5,462 nt of DNA from Amphritea sp. (GTDB lineage Bacteria > Pseudomonadota > Gammaproteobacteria > Pseudomonadales > Balneatricaceae). Every line of letters begins with the position of its first letter. Positions within the stretch are counted from its first letter, which is position 1. Location of the stretch: assembly GCA_018067325.1 (NCBI GenBank), contig JAGPUU010000057.1, positions 1 to 5,462 on the forward strand. The letters are read 5' to 3'. The translations under genes and the position numbers were made by a program. The notes under the pieces were generated by a model, which saw only the letters and a list, made by a program, of their open reading frames with translations, made no database searches and was not told where the DNA came from. Below, piece by piece: positions 1 through 5,462 of the stretch.

Positions 1-314
1 GCAATGCGAACATTTTCCAACACACTAAGGTGTGGAAATACAGCTGAGATCTGAAACGAGCGAACTATACCCTTACGAGCGATAGCAGCGGATTTCATTG
101 ATGTAATATCTTTACCATTGAACAGAATCGTTCCGGTGGTAGGCGTTAGAAATTTAGTCAGCAGGTTAAATACAGTTGTCTTACCGGCACCGTTAGGTCC
201 GATCAGCGCGTGTATTGTTCCTCGCTCAACTTTTAGATTTACATCGTCAACGGCGGTAAAACCCTTGAATTCCTTAACCAGATTTCTGGTCTCGAGAACG
301 TAGTCTGCACTCAT
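1..314 (-). CDS. LivG-like ABC transporter ATP-binding protein (N-terminal part, truncated by window edge)
   Basis: This is the first 104 codons of an ABC-transporter ATPase whose ATG lies at 314-312, reading leftwards off the window. Seen: an N-terminal strand region, a Walker A motif GPNGAGKTT at residues 39-47, and the Q-loop region RSFQIS at 85-90 followed by FPHLSVLENV. The Walker B, signature and H-loop regions lie outside. The combination of NLLTKFL after Walker A and the GIVRSFQ stretch resembles LivG more than LivF of the branched-chain amino acid (HAAT) family, whose ATPases sit on the cytoplasmic face and power uptake; the full family length is about 250 residues. A GTGAGG ribosome binding site (complement of 325-330) sits 10 nt before the ATG, slightly far, but an in-frame stop upstream (342-344) and no other upstream start support this choice. 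The gene is divergent from a leucine degradation operon, which fits branched-chain amino acid uptake, but the substrate is inferred; other HAAT substrates such as amides or urea are possible. Confidence 0.88.
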   Translation of the reverse strand, partial: MSADYVLETRNLVKEFKGFTAVDDVNLKVERGTIHALIGPNGAGKTTVFNLLTKFLTPTTGTILFNGKDITSMKSAAIARKGIVRSFQISAVFPHLSVLENVRI

Positions 315-384
315 GCGGAACCGGCCTCACTTATTTAATTGTTATTATTTTCGTATGAGCAAAAAAAGAATGCCCACATCAGCT

Positions 385-394
385 TTGACGTCAA
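385..394. promoter_or_regulatory. Perfect 10-bp palindrome TTGACGTCAA, possible -35/operator for the divergent transporter gene
   Basis: TTGACGTCAA is its own reverse complement. On the - strand its first six bases, TTGACG (394-389), resemble a -35 box; CATTCT (372-367) lies 16 bp further as a weak -10. It could therefore be a promoter with an overlapping regulator site for the LivG-like gene starting at 314. It shares an ACGT core with the inverted repeat at 544-559 but has only one such core rather than two, so I do not call it a site for the same regulator. A 10-bp palindrome can occur by chance. Confidence 0.3.
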
Positions 395-543
395 GTTAGC
401 AATTTCCCTTACTGATTAACAAGTACTACTTTAGTCTAAATAATCGTACTCACACTCAACCAATACTCTTTAAAATGAATAAATACAATAACTTAGAGCA
501 ATCTTACTCAATATCAGCAAATCGCAACGAATTGTATTTTTGC

Positions 544-559
544 TTTACGTTTACGTAAA
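544..559. promoter_or_regulatory. Inverted repeat TTTACGT-TT-ACGTAAA, probable LiuR operator
   Basis: Two perfect 7-bp arms (544-550 and 553-559) are separated by 2 bp, 44 bp upstream of the liuR start codon. MerR-family regulators bind such near-continuous dyads as dimers, and LiuR of proteobacteria is known to control its own operon. The location directly upstream of liuR and over the predicted -35 box suggests autoregulation, most simply repression relieved by a pathway CoA intermediate. The symmetry is seen directly; assigning it to LiuR is inference from position and family. Confidence 0.72.
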
Positions 560-572
560 CTTCCTCTATATT
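544..572 (+). promoter_or_regulatory. Predicted sigma70 promoter for liuR-liuA
   Basis: A -10-like TATATT lies at 567-572. A -35-like TTTACG at 544-549 precedes it with a 17-bp spacer, giving an expected transcription start near 579. The -35 box is the left arm of the inverted repeat, so regulator binding would be expected to block polymerase. The -35 match is moderate and no start site is proven. MerR activators usually use a 19-20 bp spacer; the 17-bp spacer here favours simple repression. Confidence 0.5.
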
Positions 573-603
573 TAGACCATCACAAAAAAACAAGAAGCAT
601 GTT

Positions 604-1041
604 ATGAGCCCATCAACATATTCAATTAGCGATCTAGCCGGCGAGTTTGATGTTACGACGCGCAGCATTCGCTTTTATGAAGATCAAAAATTGCTATTTC
701 CTACCCGCCGGGGACAAACCCGTATCTTTAGCGGGCCGGACCGGGTTAGATTAAAACTGATCCTAAGGGGAAAACGATTGGGGTTTTCGTTGGCTGAAAC
801 CCGCGAACTTTTCGAGCTATGGGATGAGAGCACCACTGGCAGCATGAAACAGCTAGAACTCTTAATGACCAAAATTCAGGAAAAGAAGCTGGCGCTTGAA
901 CAACAACTCAATGACATTGCTATGCTTCAGCTCGAACTGGACAGCGCTGAAAACCGCTGCCTGGATGCAATGAATGAACTTAACGAAGAACAAACCGGCC
1001 TAGAGCAACATGATTTAGCTCTGACACGGAACGCAAGATAA
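604..1041 (+). CDS. liuR: MerR-family transcriptional regulator LiuR
   Basis: A 145-residue MerR-family regulator, proposed to control leucine/isovalerate catabolism genes. Seen: the N-terminal winged helix-turn-helix, with YSISDLAGEFDVTTRSIRFY at residues 6-25 and the wing PTRRGQTRIFSGPD at 33-46. A Leu/Glu/Lys-rich segment at about 79-130 should form the dimerisation coiled coil. The C-terminal part is short and has a single Cys (119), so it lacks the paired cysteines of metal-sensing MerR proteins; this fits a regulator responding to a metabolite. Length matches LiuR-type proteins. The ATG at 604 is preceded by AAGAAG (592-597) with 6-nt spacing, and the protein begins just before the conserved helix, so the start is sound. 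It lies 43 bp upstream of liuA with no terminator between, so the two are probably co-transcribed. The LiuR name rests on sequence resemblance plus context; the effector, possibly isovaleryl-CoA or a related acyl-CoA, is not visible in the sequence. Confidence 0.9.
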   Translation: MSPSTYSISDLAGEFDVTTRSIRFYEDQKLLFPTRRGQTRIFSGPDRVRLKLILRGKRLGFSLAETRELFELWDESTTGSMKQLELLMTKIQEKKLALEQQLNDIAMLQLELDSAENRCLDAMNELNEEQTGLEQHDLALTRNAR

Positions 1042-1084
1042 AGCACAACAATAAAACACACTTAAGAAGACAGGTGGACAGGAA

Positions 1085-2251
1085 ATGATTGCACAGTACA
1101 GCTCACTAAATTTTGGCCTGGGTGAAACTCTGGATATGCTTCGCGAACATGTAAACAGCTTCGCAGCATCTGAAATCGCACCACGGGCAGAACAGATCGA
1201 TATTGATAACGAGTTCCCGAATGATCTGTGGCAGAAATTCGGCGATATGGGCCTCCTGGGCATTACCGTTAGCGAAGAGTACGGCGGTGTTGGCATGGGC
1301 TATCTGGCTCATATGATCGCACTGGAAGAGATCAGCCGTGCATCTGCATCTGTCGGCCTGTCTTATGGCGCTCATTCAAACCTGTGTGTTAACCAGATCA
1401 ACCGTAACGGTACCCACGAACAGAAACTTAAGTACCTGCCAAAGCTGCTCAGCGGTGAGCATATTGGTGCACTGGCGATGTCCGAGCCAAACGCTGGCTC
1501 TGATGTTGTCTCTATGAAGCTGTCTGCTCGCGATAACGGTGATCACTACCTGTTGAACGGCAACAAGATGTGGATCACTAACGGTCCTGATGCCAGCACT
1601 TACGTTATCTACGCCAAAACCGATGTACATGCTGCGTCTAAAGGCATTACAGCATTCATCGTTGAACGTGACGCCCCAGGGTTCTCCCGCCATCAGAAAC
1701 TGGACAAGCTGGGCATGCGTGGATCTAACACCTGCGAACTGGTTTTTGAAGACTGTGTTGTACCTAAAGAGAACATCTTAGGCGAATTAAATGGCGGCGT
1801 TAAAGTTCTAATGTCAGGTTTGGATTACGAGCGTCTGGTACTAGCCGGCGGCCCTCTGGGTATTATGCAGGCAGCGATGGACATCACTGTACCTTATACC
1901 CGTGACCGTGTTCAGTTTGGTAAAGCGATCGGTGAGTTTGAACTGGTACAGGGTAAAGTTGCCGACATGTACACCCTGATGAACGCTTCTAAGTCGTACG
2001 CTTACACGGTTGCGCAGGCTGCGATGCGTGGTGAAACCTCTCGTAAAGACTGCGCAGCAGTCATTCTATACACCGCCGAGATGGCAACTAAGATCGCACT
2101 GGATGCTATCCAGCTACTAGGTGGCAACGGCTACATTAACGAATTCCCAACAGGTCGTCTGTTGCGCGATGCAAAGCTATATGAAATCGGTGCAGGTACG
2201 TCTGAGATCCGCCGTATGTTGATCGGCCGTGAGCTGTTCCTGAACAAGTAA
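1085..2251 (+). CDS. liuA: Isovaleryl-CoA dehydrogenase
   Basis: A 388-residue flavoprotein of the acyl-CoA dehydrogenase family. It oxidises isovaleryl-CoA to 3-methylcrotonyl-CoA, passing electrons from FAD to electron-transfer flavoprotein in the cytoplasm. Seen: acyl-CoA dehydrogenase signature 1 ([10 protein letters not shown], residues 131-140), the FAD-contact stretch MWITNG (162-167), and signature 2 (QLLGGNGY, 343-350). The catalytic base separates it from straight-chain enzymes: Glu249 in [13 protein letters not shown] matches Glu254 of human isovaleryl-CoA dehydrogenase. At the usual medium-chain Glu376 position, in YEIGAGTSE, there is Ala370. This pattern is known for isovaleryl-CoA dehydrogenases. 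Length is full, without a mitochondrial leader. AGGTGG at 1072-1077 gives 7-nt spacing to the ATG. The gene follows liuR closely and is followed by a strong terminator, so it may be transcribed at a different level from liuBCD. Activity on 2-methylbutyryl-CoA cannot be excluded. Confidence 0.96.
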   Translation: MIAQYSSLNFGLGETLDMLREHVNSFAASEIAPRAEQIDIDNEFPNDLWQKFGDMGLLGITVSEEYGGVGMGYLAHMIALEEISRASASVGLSYGAHSNLCVNQINRNGTHEQKLKYLPKLLSGEHIGALAMSEPNAGSDVVSMKLSARDNGDHYLLNGNKMWITNGPDASTYVIYAKTDVHAASKGITAFIVERDAPGFSRHQKLDKLGMRGSNTCELVFEDCVVPKENILGELNGGVKVLMSGLDYERLVLAGGPLGIMQAAMDITVPYTRDRVQFGKAIGEFELVQGKVADMYTLMNASKSYAYTVAQAAMRGETSRKDCAAVILYTAEMATKIALDAIQLLGGNGYINEFPTGRLLRDAKLYEIGAGTSEIRRMLIGRELFLNK

Positions 2252-2292
2252 GACTGTTTTTAAGTAAGTGGACACCTTCGCAAGAGGGTTTA

Positions 2293-2338
2293 AAGGGGGA
2301 GTCTTCTCTTCATATAAAGAAGTCCCCCTTATTTTTTT
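2293..2338 (+). terminator. Rho-independent terminator after liuA
   Basis: An outer 8-bp stem, AAGGGGGA (2293-2300) with TCCCCCTT (2323-2330), continues after a 2-nt bulge (2301-2302) as a 5-bp stem, CTTCT (2303-2307) with AGAAG (2318-2322), closing a 10-nt loop. Seven T residues follow (2332-2338). Stem stability and the T-run are those of an efficient intrinsic terminator. It begins 41 bp past the liuA stop and points the same way as the operon. Whether it stops all or only some transcripts before liuB cannot be judged from sequence. Confidence 0.88.
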
Positions 2339-2417
2339 ACACTGACAACAGAACAATAAGAAAGGAATTGAGTAATAGCTTTATGAGCCCAGGTTAAAAA
2401 GGTAGCAAAGACGAATA

Positions 2418-2445
2418 ATAGGAATTTACTGCTGTAAGTTCCTAT
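2418..2445 (+). repeat. Inverted repeat / RNA hairpin upstream of liuB
   Basis: ATAGGAATTTAC (2418-2429) pairs with GTAAGTTCCTAT (2434-2445) around a TGCT loop. All 12 positions pair in RNA, with one G-U (T2425 with G2438). No T-tract follows, so it is not a standard terminator. It ends 67 bp before the liuB ATG. It could be a DNA operator for an unidentified regulator, a hairpin near the 5' end of a separate liuBCD transcript, or an mRNA stabiliser or processing site. An AATAAT at 2414-2419 could be a -10 box, but I see no convincing -35 for it. Confidence 0.6.
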
Positions 2446-2499
2446 GCATACGACTTTTCACCACCCGATAACTCAGCCCAACGGTTATTACACAACTCC

Positions 2500-2506
2500 G
2501 AGAGGA
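2500..2506 (+). promoter_or_regulatory. Ribosome binding site that fixes the liuB start
   Basis: GAGAGGA lies 6 nt before the ATG at 2513. The longer in-frame ATG at 2444 has no Shine-Dalgarno sequence and its first base lies in the hairpin arm, so translation should begin at 2513. Confidence 0.8.
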
Positions 2507-2512
2507 CAATTG

Positions 2513-4120
2513 ATGGCTACTATAAATTCTAAAATCAATTCCCGTGCTGAAGATTTCCGCGCCAACTATGATTCAATGGCAGAAGTGGTAACCGACCTTC
2601 GGGAAAAGACGTCACAAATTCATCAGGGTGGCGGCGCCAAGTATCAAGAACGCCACTTATCACGCGGCAAATTACTTCCCCGCGAACGCGTCAACACCCT
2701 TCTGGATGAAGGGTCACCTTTGCTTGAACTATCCCAACTGGCCGCTTACGGCGTCTATGATGATGATATTCCAGCAGCAGGCATCATTACCGGCATTGGC
2801 CGCGTTAGTGGTCAGGAATGTATGATCATTGCAAACGACGCGACAGTCAAAGGTGGAACTTACTTTCCACTGACCGTTAAGAAGCACCTGCGTGCACAAG
2901 AGATCGCTGAACAAAACCACCTGCCCTGTATCTATCTGGTGGATTCTGGTGGTGCTAACCTGCCCCAGCAGGACGACGTATTCCCAGACCGGGATCACTT
3001 CGGCCGCATCTTCTACAACCAGGCACGCATGTCGTCTAAAGGGATCCCACAGATCGCTGTTGTAATGGGCCTCTGTACTGCAGGTGGTGCATATGTACCC
3101 GCCATGGCAGACGAATCTATTATTGTTCGGGAACAGGGTACTATCTTCCTGGCCGGCCCTCCGCTGGTTAAAGCGGCAACGGGTGAAATCGTTAGTGCTG
3201 AAGATTTGGGTGGTGCTGATGTTCACTGTAAAGTATCCGGCGTAGCCGATCACTATGCAGAGAATGACCATCACGCACTTGAAATTGCCCGCACCTGTGT
3301 GGCCAATCTCAATCGTCGTAAAGATATTAATATCAAGACTCAGCCAACTAAAGCACCGCTCTACCCGGCTGATGATCTATACGGCATTGTCGGTACCGAC
3401 CTTAGAAAGCCTTATGATGTACGTGAAGTTATTGCGCGTATCGTCGACGGTTCTGAATTTGATGAATTCAAAAAGCTATACGGTACGACTCTGGTAACCG
3501 GTTTTGCACATATCCACGGCTATCCAGTTGGTATCGTCGCTAACAACGGCATCCTGTTCGGCGAGTCCGCTCAAAAAGGCGCGCACTTTATCGAATTGTG
3601 CTGTCAGCGCAAGATTCCACTACTGTTCCTACAGAACATCACCGGCTTTATGGTCGGCCAAAAGTACGAGTCGGAAGGTATTGCCAAGCATGGAGCCAAA
3701 ATGGTTACGGCGGTTGCCTGTGCCGATGTACCTAAATTTACAGTTCTTATTGGCGGCAGCTTCGGTGCCGGTAACTACGGCATGTGTGGTCGCGCTTACA
3801 GCCCTAACATGATGTTCATGTGGCCAAATGCCCGTATCTCAGTAATGGGTGGCGAACAGGCTGCCGGTGTACTGGCAACCGTTAAGCGTGACAACATGGA
3901 TCGCGTCGGTGAAGAATGGTCTGCCGATGAAGAAGCTGAATTCAAACAGCCGATCATCGATACCTATGAGCATCAAGGTCACCCTTACTATGCCTCTGCC
4001 CGTCTTTGGGATGATGGCGTAATAGACCCGACTCAGACTCGTGATGTTATCGGCATGAGCCTTTCTGCAGCATTGAATAAGCCGGTGGGTGAAACCCGTT
4101 TCGGCGTATTCCGCATGTAA
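2513..4120 (+). CDS. liuB: 3-methylcrotonyl-CoA carboxylase, carboxyltransferase (beta) subunit
   Basis: A 535-residue biotin-dependent carboxyltransferase subunit. It moves the carboxyl group from carboxybiotin on LiuD to 3-methylcrotonyl-CoA, making 3-methylglutaconyl-CoA. Seen: N-terminal crotonase-like half with [12 protein letters not shown] (108-119), DSGGANLP (144-151) and the glycine-rich [13 protein letters not shown] (186-198). The C-terminal half has [10 protein letters not shown] (373-382), [16 protein letters not shown] (414-429) and MGGEQAAG (445-452). These are the hallmark motifs of methylcrotonyl-type carboxyltransferases; in this family the two glycine-rich loops form oxyanion holes at the subunit interface. 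From ATG 2513 the length is that usual for LiuB. An in-frame ATG at 2444 would add 23 residues with no sign of conservation and is rejected. The gene is followed 14 bp later by liuC. A geranyl-CoA carboxylase subunit (Atu pathway) is the main alternative, but the liuA/liuC/liuD neighbours argue for 3-methylcrotonyl-CoA. Confidence 0.95.
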   Translation: MATINSKINSRAEDFRANYDSMAEVVTDLREKTSQIHQGGGAKYQERHLSRGKLLPRERVNTLLDEGSPLLELSQLAAYGVYDDDIPAAGIITGIGRVSGQECMIIANDATVKGGTYFPLTVKKHLRAQEIAEQNHLPCIYLVDSGGANLPQQDDVFPDRDHFGRIFYNQARMSSKGIPQIAVVMGLCTAGGAYVPAMADESIIVREQGTIFLAGPPLVKAATGEIVSAEDLGGADVHCKVSGVADHYAENDHHALEIARTCVANLNRRKDINIKTQPTKAPLYPADDLYGIVGTDLRKPYDVREVIARIVDGSEFDEFKKLYGTTLVTGFAHIHGYPVGIVANNGILFGESAQKGAHFIELCCQRKIPLLFLQNITGFMVGQKYESEGIAKHGAKMVTAVACADVPKFTVLIGGSFGAGNYGMCGRAYSPNMMFMWPNARISVMGGEQAAGVLATVKRDNMDRVGEEWSADEEAEFKQPIIDTYEHQGHPYYASARLWDDGVIDPTQTRDVIGMSLSAALNKPVGETRFGVFRM

Positions 4121-4134
4121 CGGAGGGCCTGACT

Positions 4135-4941
4135 ATGAATACTGATTCAAATAATCAACTGGTACTGCTGGAAAAAAGCAGTAACGGTGTCGCCCAGCTA
4201 ATCATCAATCGTCCAGAAGTGCACAATGCTTTTGATGACGATGTAATTGAGCAGCTGATTGCCAACCTGGAAGCCACTAACGAAGACCCTGAAGTCCGGG
4301 TATTGGTTCTACGCTCCCGCGGTAAAAACTTCTCTGCTGGCGCCGATCTGGCCTGGATGAAACGCATGGCTCAGAACAGCCATGAAGAGAATATGGTAGA
4401 TGCGGGTCGTCTGGCTCGCCTGATGGAAGTACTAAATGACCACTCCAAGCCGACTATCGCGCTGGTTCAAGGTGCCGCCTATGGTGGTGCCGTCGGTCTA
4501 GCAGCCTGTTGCGATATTGTTATCGCAGCTGAAAGCAGTGGCTTCTGTCTGTCTGAAGTGAAGATTGGCTTAATCCCTGCGGTTATCAGCCCTTACGTTG
4601 TTCGTGCTATCGGCGAACGGCAGTCACGTCGCTACTTTGTCACCGCTGAACTCTTTAATGCCCGTACGGCACAAGAATTTGGCTTGGTACATGAAGTAGT
4701 AGAAAGCGTGGAACAACTGGATGAAGCCTGTGACCGTTTTATCGCTACCTTGCGTAAAAACAGCCCTCAGGCAATGAAAGCTGCAAAAGATCTGATCTTC
4801 GCAGTCAGCCAGAAGGAGATCACGAAAGAAGTGATCGATGATACCGCCCGTCGCATTGCAGACATCCGTGTCAGCGGCGAAGGACAGGAAGGACTAGGAT
4901 CTTTCCTGCAAAAGCGTAAACCGAACTGGATCCAGGAGTAA
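4135..4941 (+). CDS. liuC: 3-methylglutaconyl-CoA hydratase (enoyl-CoA hydratase/isomerase family)
   Basis: A 268-residue crotonase-fold enzyme, assigned by context and sequence to hydration of 3-methylglutaconyl-CoA to HMG-CoA. Seen: CoA-binding and first oxyanion loop [11 protein letters not shown] (65-75), second oxyanion loop [10 protein letters not shown] (113-122), and [17 protein letters not shown] (140-156). Glu141 matches the catalytic Glu164 of rat enoyl-CoA hydratase. The position of the other rat catalytic residue, Glu144, is Gly121 here (GGAVGL where classical hydratases have GGGCEL). From memory this is usual in LiuC proteins and not a sign of decay. The C-terminal helical part runs to the usual length. 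GGAGGG at 4122-4127 has 7-nt spacing to the ATG. The 14-bp gap from liuB and 5-bp gap to liuD indicate tight co-transcription. Without the context it could only be called a generic enoyl-CoA hydratase. Confidence 0.92.
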   Translation: MNTDSNNQLVLLEKSSNGVAQLIINRPEVHNAFDDDVIEQLIANLEATNEDPEVRVLVLRSRGKNFSAGADLAWMKRMAQNSHEENMVDAGRLARLMEVLNDHSKPTIALVQGAAYGGAVGLAACCDIVIAAESSGFCLSEVKIGLIPAVISPYVVRAIGERQSRRYFVTAELFNARTAQEFGLVHEVVESVEQLDEACDRFIATLRKNSPQAMKAAKDLIFAVSQKEITKEVIDDTARRIADIRVSGEGQEGLGSFLQKRKPNWIQE

Positions 4942-4946
4942 GCGGC

Positions 4947-5462
4947 ATGTTTAGTAAAATTCTTATAGCTAACCGCGGCGAGATCGCTTGCCGTGTTATT
5001 CAGACCGCACACCGCATGGGTATCCGCTGTGTTGCTGTCTATTCTGAAGCAGACCGTAACGCACGTCATGTTGCGATGGCTGACGAAGCCTTTCTGTTAG
5101 GGCCAGCGCCCAGCAGTGAAAGTTACCTTCGGGCTGACAAAATTCTTGAGATTGCCAAGCAATCCGGCGCTCAAGCTGTTCACCCAGGTTATGGCTTCCT
5201 GTCTGAAAATGCTCAATTCGCTCAGGCTTGTGCTGACAACGGCATTGAGTTTATCGGACCACCAACCGGCGCTATCGAGGCGATGGGTTCAAAGTCTGCT
5301 GCAAAAGAGATTATGTCCCACGCAGCAGTACCCTTAGTCCCTGGTTATCACGGTGATGACCAGACCCATGCTGTTCTGAAAGAAGAATCAGTCAAGTGTG
5401 GTTTCCCACAACTGCTAAAAGCGGTTGCCGGTGGCGGTGGTAAAGGCATGCGAGTGGTTAAC
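4947..5462 (+). CDS. liuD: 3-methylcrotonyl-CoA carboxylase, biotin carboxylase (alpha) subunit, N-terminal part
   Basis: The first 172 codons of a biotin-containing carboxylase subunit that continues past the right edge; the family is usually about 650-670 residues. The full protein carboxylates its own biotin with ATP and bicarbonate and hands the carboxyl group to LiuB. Seen: the N-terminal biotin carboxylase domain beginning [17 protein letters not shown] (2-18), then [10 protein letters not shown] (79-88), FIGPP (102-106), MGSKSAAK (113-120) and the ATP-grasp lid [13 protein letters not shown] (159-171). Lys116 and Lys158 match the ATP-binding lysines of E. coli AccC (Lys116, Lys159). 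The ATP-grasp remainder, the linker to LiuB and the biotin-carrier domain lie outside. The ribosome site AGGAG (4934-4938) lies inside the last codons of liuC, 8 nt before the ATG, which suggests translational coupling. The N-terminal domain alone does not separate it from acetyl-, propionyl- or geranyl-CoA carboxylases; the assignment comes from its place next to liuB and liuC. Confidence 0.93.
   Translation, partial: MFSKILIANRGEIACRVIQTAHRMGIRCVAVYSEADRNARHVAMADEAFLLGPAPSSESYLRADKILEIAKQSGAQAVHPGYGFLSENAQFAQACADNGIEFIGPPTGAIEAMGSKSAAKEIMSHAAVPLVPGYHGDDQTHAVLKEESVKCGFPQLLKAVAGGGGKGMRVVN

Noticed and set aside
422..450. Short inverted match AGTAC (422-426) / GTACT (446-450) in the divergent intergenic region.
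   Set aside because: Arms are only 5 bp with a 19-bp separation and poor pairing inside, so it is expected by chance.
475..558. 27-codon reading frame (MNKYNNLEQ...) upstream of liuR, a possible leader peptide.
   Set aside because: It has no Shine-Dalgarno sequence, starts upstream of the predicted promoter and ends inside the operator, with no run of leucine codons; it looks like chance in AT-rich DNA.
1590..1781. Shadow frames inside liuA, such as this one, and the - strand frames at 1106-1375 and 1376-1693.
   Set aside because: All lie fully within liuA in other frames, resemble no known protein and are explained by liuA codon use.
2383..2397. Tiny frame MSPG-stop before liuB whose first bases (ATGAGCCCA) match the start of liuR.
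   Set aside because: The match is about 10 bases and the rest is unrelated; there is no ribosome site and no further liuR-like sequence, so a duplicated remnant is not supported.
2729..3274. 181-codon open frame on the - strand inside liuB.
   Set aside because: It is antisense to strongly conserved liuB motifs, shows no recognisable domain and has no ribosome site; it is a shadow of the real gene.
1..5462. Possible new system, mobile element, CRISPR array or RNA gene anywhere in the window.
   Set aside because: I saw no repeat array, transposase or tRNA/rRNA-like segment. All long frames with family motifs belong to a known leucine degradation operon and a common ABC transporter.

Overview
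The window is most likely from the chromosome of a gammaproteobacterium of moderate GC, perhaps a marine Oceanospirillales-like lineage. This rests on the gene order, the MerR-type regulator and the general look of the proteins; the genus is a guess. The window carries the first part of a leucine/isovalerate degradation (liu) locus: liuR, liuA, liuB, liuC and the start of liuD, all on the + strand. A divergent ABC-transporter ATPase fragment lies at the left edge on the - strand.

Layout. 1-314 (-): N-terminal 104 codons of a LivG-like branched-chain amino acid ABC transporter ATPase, running off the left edge. 315-603: divergent intergenic region with a perfect palindrome (385-394) on the transporter side and, on the liuR side, a clear inverted repeat (544-559) overlapping a predicted promoter. 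604-1041: liuR, MerR-family regulator. 1085-2251: liuA, isovaleryl-CoA dehydrogenase. 2252-2512: a 261-bp gap holding a strong Rho-independent terminator (2293-2338), a second hairpin without a T-tract (2418-2445) and the liuB ribosome binding site. 2513-4120: liuB, the carboxyltransferase (beta) subunit of 3-methylcrotonyl-CoA carboxylase. 4135-4941: liuC, 3-methylglutaconyl-CoA hydratase. 4947-5462: start of liuD, the biotin carboxylase (alpha) subunit of 3-methylcrotonyl-CoA carboxylase, running off the right edge.

How the genes work together. LiuA oxidises isovaleryl-CoA, from leucine via transamination and oxidative decarboxylation, to 3-methylcrotonyl-CoA. LiuB plus LiuD carboxylate it to 3-methylglutaconyl-CoA using biotin, ATP and bicarbonate. 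LiuC hydrates that to HMG-CoA. The next enzyme, HMG-CoA lyase (liuE), is not in the window and would be expected downstream of liuD. LiuR probably represses the locus through the 544-559 site. The divergent transporter may supply amino acid substrate.

I found no undescribed system. The protein content is a standard leucine catabolic operon with intact key residues. The parts worth a second look are regulatory: the terminator that splits liuA from liuBCD with no obvious strong promoter after it, the second hairpin before liuB, the operator, and the start-codon choice for liuB.
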